Origin: Aplidium turbinatum
Lineage: Eukaryota; Chordata; Ascidiacea; Aplousobranchia; Polyclinidae
DNA: 64,000 nt
Assembly (NCBI GenBank): GCA_918807975.1
Contig: OU964930.1
Span: 12,022,372-12,086,371, forward strand
Direction of reading: 5' to 3'
The notes beneath the pieces were generated by a model, which was not told the origin of the DNA, made no database searches, and saw only the letters and a program-made list of their open reading frames with translations. A program made the position numbers and the translations under genes. How positions within the stretch are numbered: position 1 is the stretch's first letter; each line of letters opens with the position of its first letter. Below, one piece after another: positions 54,701 to 57,700 of the stretch.

Positions 54701-57700
54701 CGGACTCGCTTCATAATTCTCTTCATCGGATTCACTCGTGAATCCACTCCATATGTTTGACGAATCGCCATATGGCCATCGTGCTTTTCGTGGCTTTACA
54801 ACTCTTTTCGTTTCATGGTCAGGTTCAGAGCCAAATTGAGCGTTGCTGCGAGCAAACTCCAAATCGACAAAACCTTTCTTCAGCTGATTTGGATCTCTGC
54901 CCGCTATCGATGCAAAAAGAAAGTGCCTCTGAAAGCAAACAGTGTCGTCATAAGTACATCTACTTTCGGTGTAGTGAGGATTCCGTACGTAAAGCAAAAA
55001 CTTTAAAGCCGTCAATTGCTATACAAAGGGGCCTTCGTTACGATTTTCTATAGTTTCATTCACAGTGGTGTTTAAAGTATCTAGATTCATCCGAGATACA
55101 CAAGGTTGGTTTGTTTTCAATGTTTATCCTCGGAGTGTAGAGACTTTTTACGCAGGACCGGTTACCGAGATTAGTAGAGTGAAGGTTCCGATTGTTGAAA
55201 TGTTGTTGCCGGGAATAATTCCATCCACAAAGTAGGCTACGCCTCGTCTGTGCATGACTATCCATTCAGCAAATACATTTAGTGGATCCAAAAAATCGTT
55301 TTCTTATATGCGTGTAACATGATGACTAGAACTTGCAAGTTTCGCTCCAGGAATTTATTTATGAGATCTGGCAGTTATCATCAGTGCATCTGGCTCATGC
55401 TGCGGAAGTTTTATACAAAAAATTGAGCACTTTGAAAAGTTACCCTAATGTGCCCTTTAACTGTTCTTGTCTTGAGTAGAGTGCGGACAATTTATGTCCA
55501 TTACTGTTTTTCACCAAACTGATTGAGAGGTCGTGGTTTTGCAATGCTAAAGTACAGAAAGAATTTGCACATTGTTTTAACTGAGATTTGGTGTTAGGAT
55601 ACCTATATGTTAAAATACGTTCTTACGATACGGATACGGCCTCAGAACGCAAATATAGCTTCAGAAATCACAGCACCAACACATGTGAGAATCTGCTTTC
55701 TTGCCTTAAATTTGTCAGCAGAAAGGCAGACCAGGTTTCCAAACATTAATCTTCTCGAAGTTTCCCATTTTACGCGTTGAAGTTTGGAAGGGTTAAAGCG
55801 AACTCGGTATTGAGAGCCTAAAATAAACCAATGAGATTACCATAATAATTAACAGTTCGTTTTACAAACTTCTATTGTCTTTTATCGGTAAGTTCCACGT
55901 CAAAAGTTGCTCACTGTAAACGCTTTAGTGTTGCAGGAAAGAAAAACATTCAAACAAGACTAGTTACCCTATACCTGTTTTTCCAGAGAAAGCGTATTCA
56001 ATCGTTACATCCTCGTACACTTTCAAGTCATGGTGCCTTTGCTTGTGTAGTCTGATTTCTCCATCTGCAAATTATAGCTATAATTTCAAATGCTTTAACA
56101 TTGACTTCAACGTTTTAACCCCAATTGCTACACATTTTAGTTTGATTTAATTGGTATGGTCACCGAGAAAGCGTGCGTTGTACACAGGTAGCAATATTGG
56201 GGCAAAAAAATGCAAAAAAAATCCTAAAGAAGGTGATAATTTTTCAAATTTTTTTGCAGAAGGCAAGTTCACAAAATTTCATAGCCTAACTGTCTTTGTG
56301 CTTGGTTAAAGCTCAGCTTTTAAATTAATCACTTTTCTTAATTTTTTTTTTAGACAGCTCTACATGGTGCCTCCCAATCATTTTTCTTGATTCTCTATTA
56401 AACATGACCATCATTTTAACTACAAGTTTGCAAATACCACTAAAAATGCAATATTAATCTTTGAATTTTGTCGTATCGATTCATAACGACATAAAGACAA
56501 CAGCTTCATATATGAACAGGATTAGACTACATACACTAACCAAGAGTAAAGCATTGCTGTATTCCTTGTCTTAAAGGTCTCACAAAGTCTTCTCGGAGTA
56601 AACGAAACTGCACGTCCAGGTAATGATCAGAACTGTTAATGTAATCGTGTAAAGTGTTAGATTACAGACGATTTATTCCCCCAATGAAATCTAGAAACAA
56701 CTTTGTGATAGCTGCCTATGAATAACTTGCTTGAAAGAAACAAATGAACAGTGAACTTTGATGACTACTTGACCGAATAGTCCTATTGCGAAGAACTCAC
56801 ACTACTAAACAATATTCTCTGGTAATGACTTTCTAAACCAAAAATGCAATTAAATCAACGTTGATAAATTAATAATTGATTGCAGCTCAATATTTCTCAA
56901 GCTTGATCGTGGCCGTTTTACATATTCGTAAAGGCTGAAAACCTTTAACACAGGCTCCGATACGGATGTTGGCACAGTATAAAGTTTCCGCTTGTTATTT
57001 GAAGTGTTGTCGTTGGTCCTGTGTATGATGCATACATGCATCCTTGATGTCCAAGAGGAGAGGTAGCATCTTACCCCAAACAGGCCCACTGGCGTAGAAA
57101 CACGCACCGCTGGTAGGGCTTGACTCGATGCCCTTGCTAGGCAGATCGGCATCGTAAGCGAAGACTAGCTACAAATTACAACTGCTATAAAGGCTGTGCC
57201 TTGAAACAAGGAAAACTAAAGCCATGTCAGTCAACCGAAGAGGCAGCGCGTCACCAAGACCGCTCTTGTCTTTTAGCAAGGGCTTCTTAAGCAAGAGCAG
57301 GACTTCCTGTGAAAAAGGTAGATCCAAATACCCTTGCTACCGAACAAGCACTGGATTAAAACTGGACACACTTGTTGGCGGTAAATTGTGCATTCCCCTC
57401 GTGCAACTGAATAGGAAACTGTCCGTGAGGTGCGTTAACAGAACGCCCACAGCAAAAGTTGAACCACCATTCACCGTTGGTTGTTTGCATACCGAGATAT
57501 CACGACGATACGATCGCAAGGCATGTATGTCCATTGCGCATAGGCTTAAATCTGGTGGTACGTGGTCATGTGCATATTTCAAAGTCATACTAACTTGTTG
57601 TAAGCTGAACCGATAAGATTGGTTCTCACAAAGGGCGTGTCCAATCCGTTGATGTCATCACTTTCAGGAAAAACAGAAATGTCTCGGAAGTTGTTTGGAG

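Noticed and set aside
54757-55053. 98-codon plus-strand ORF
   Set aside because: Antisense shadow of exon 8.
57224-57616. 130-codon plus-strand ORF in a GC-richer intron
   Set aside because: No recognisable domain and an equally long ORF on the other strand; probably chance or a decayed element.
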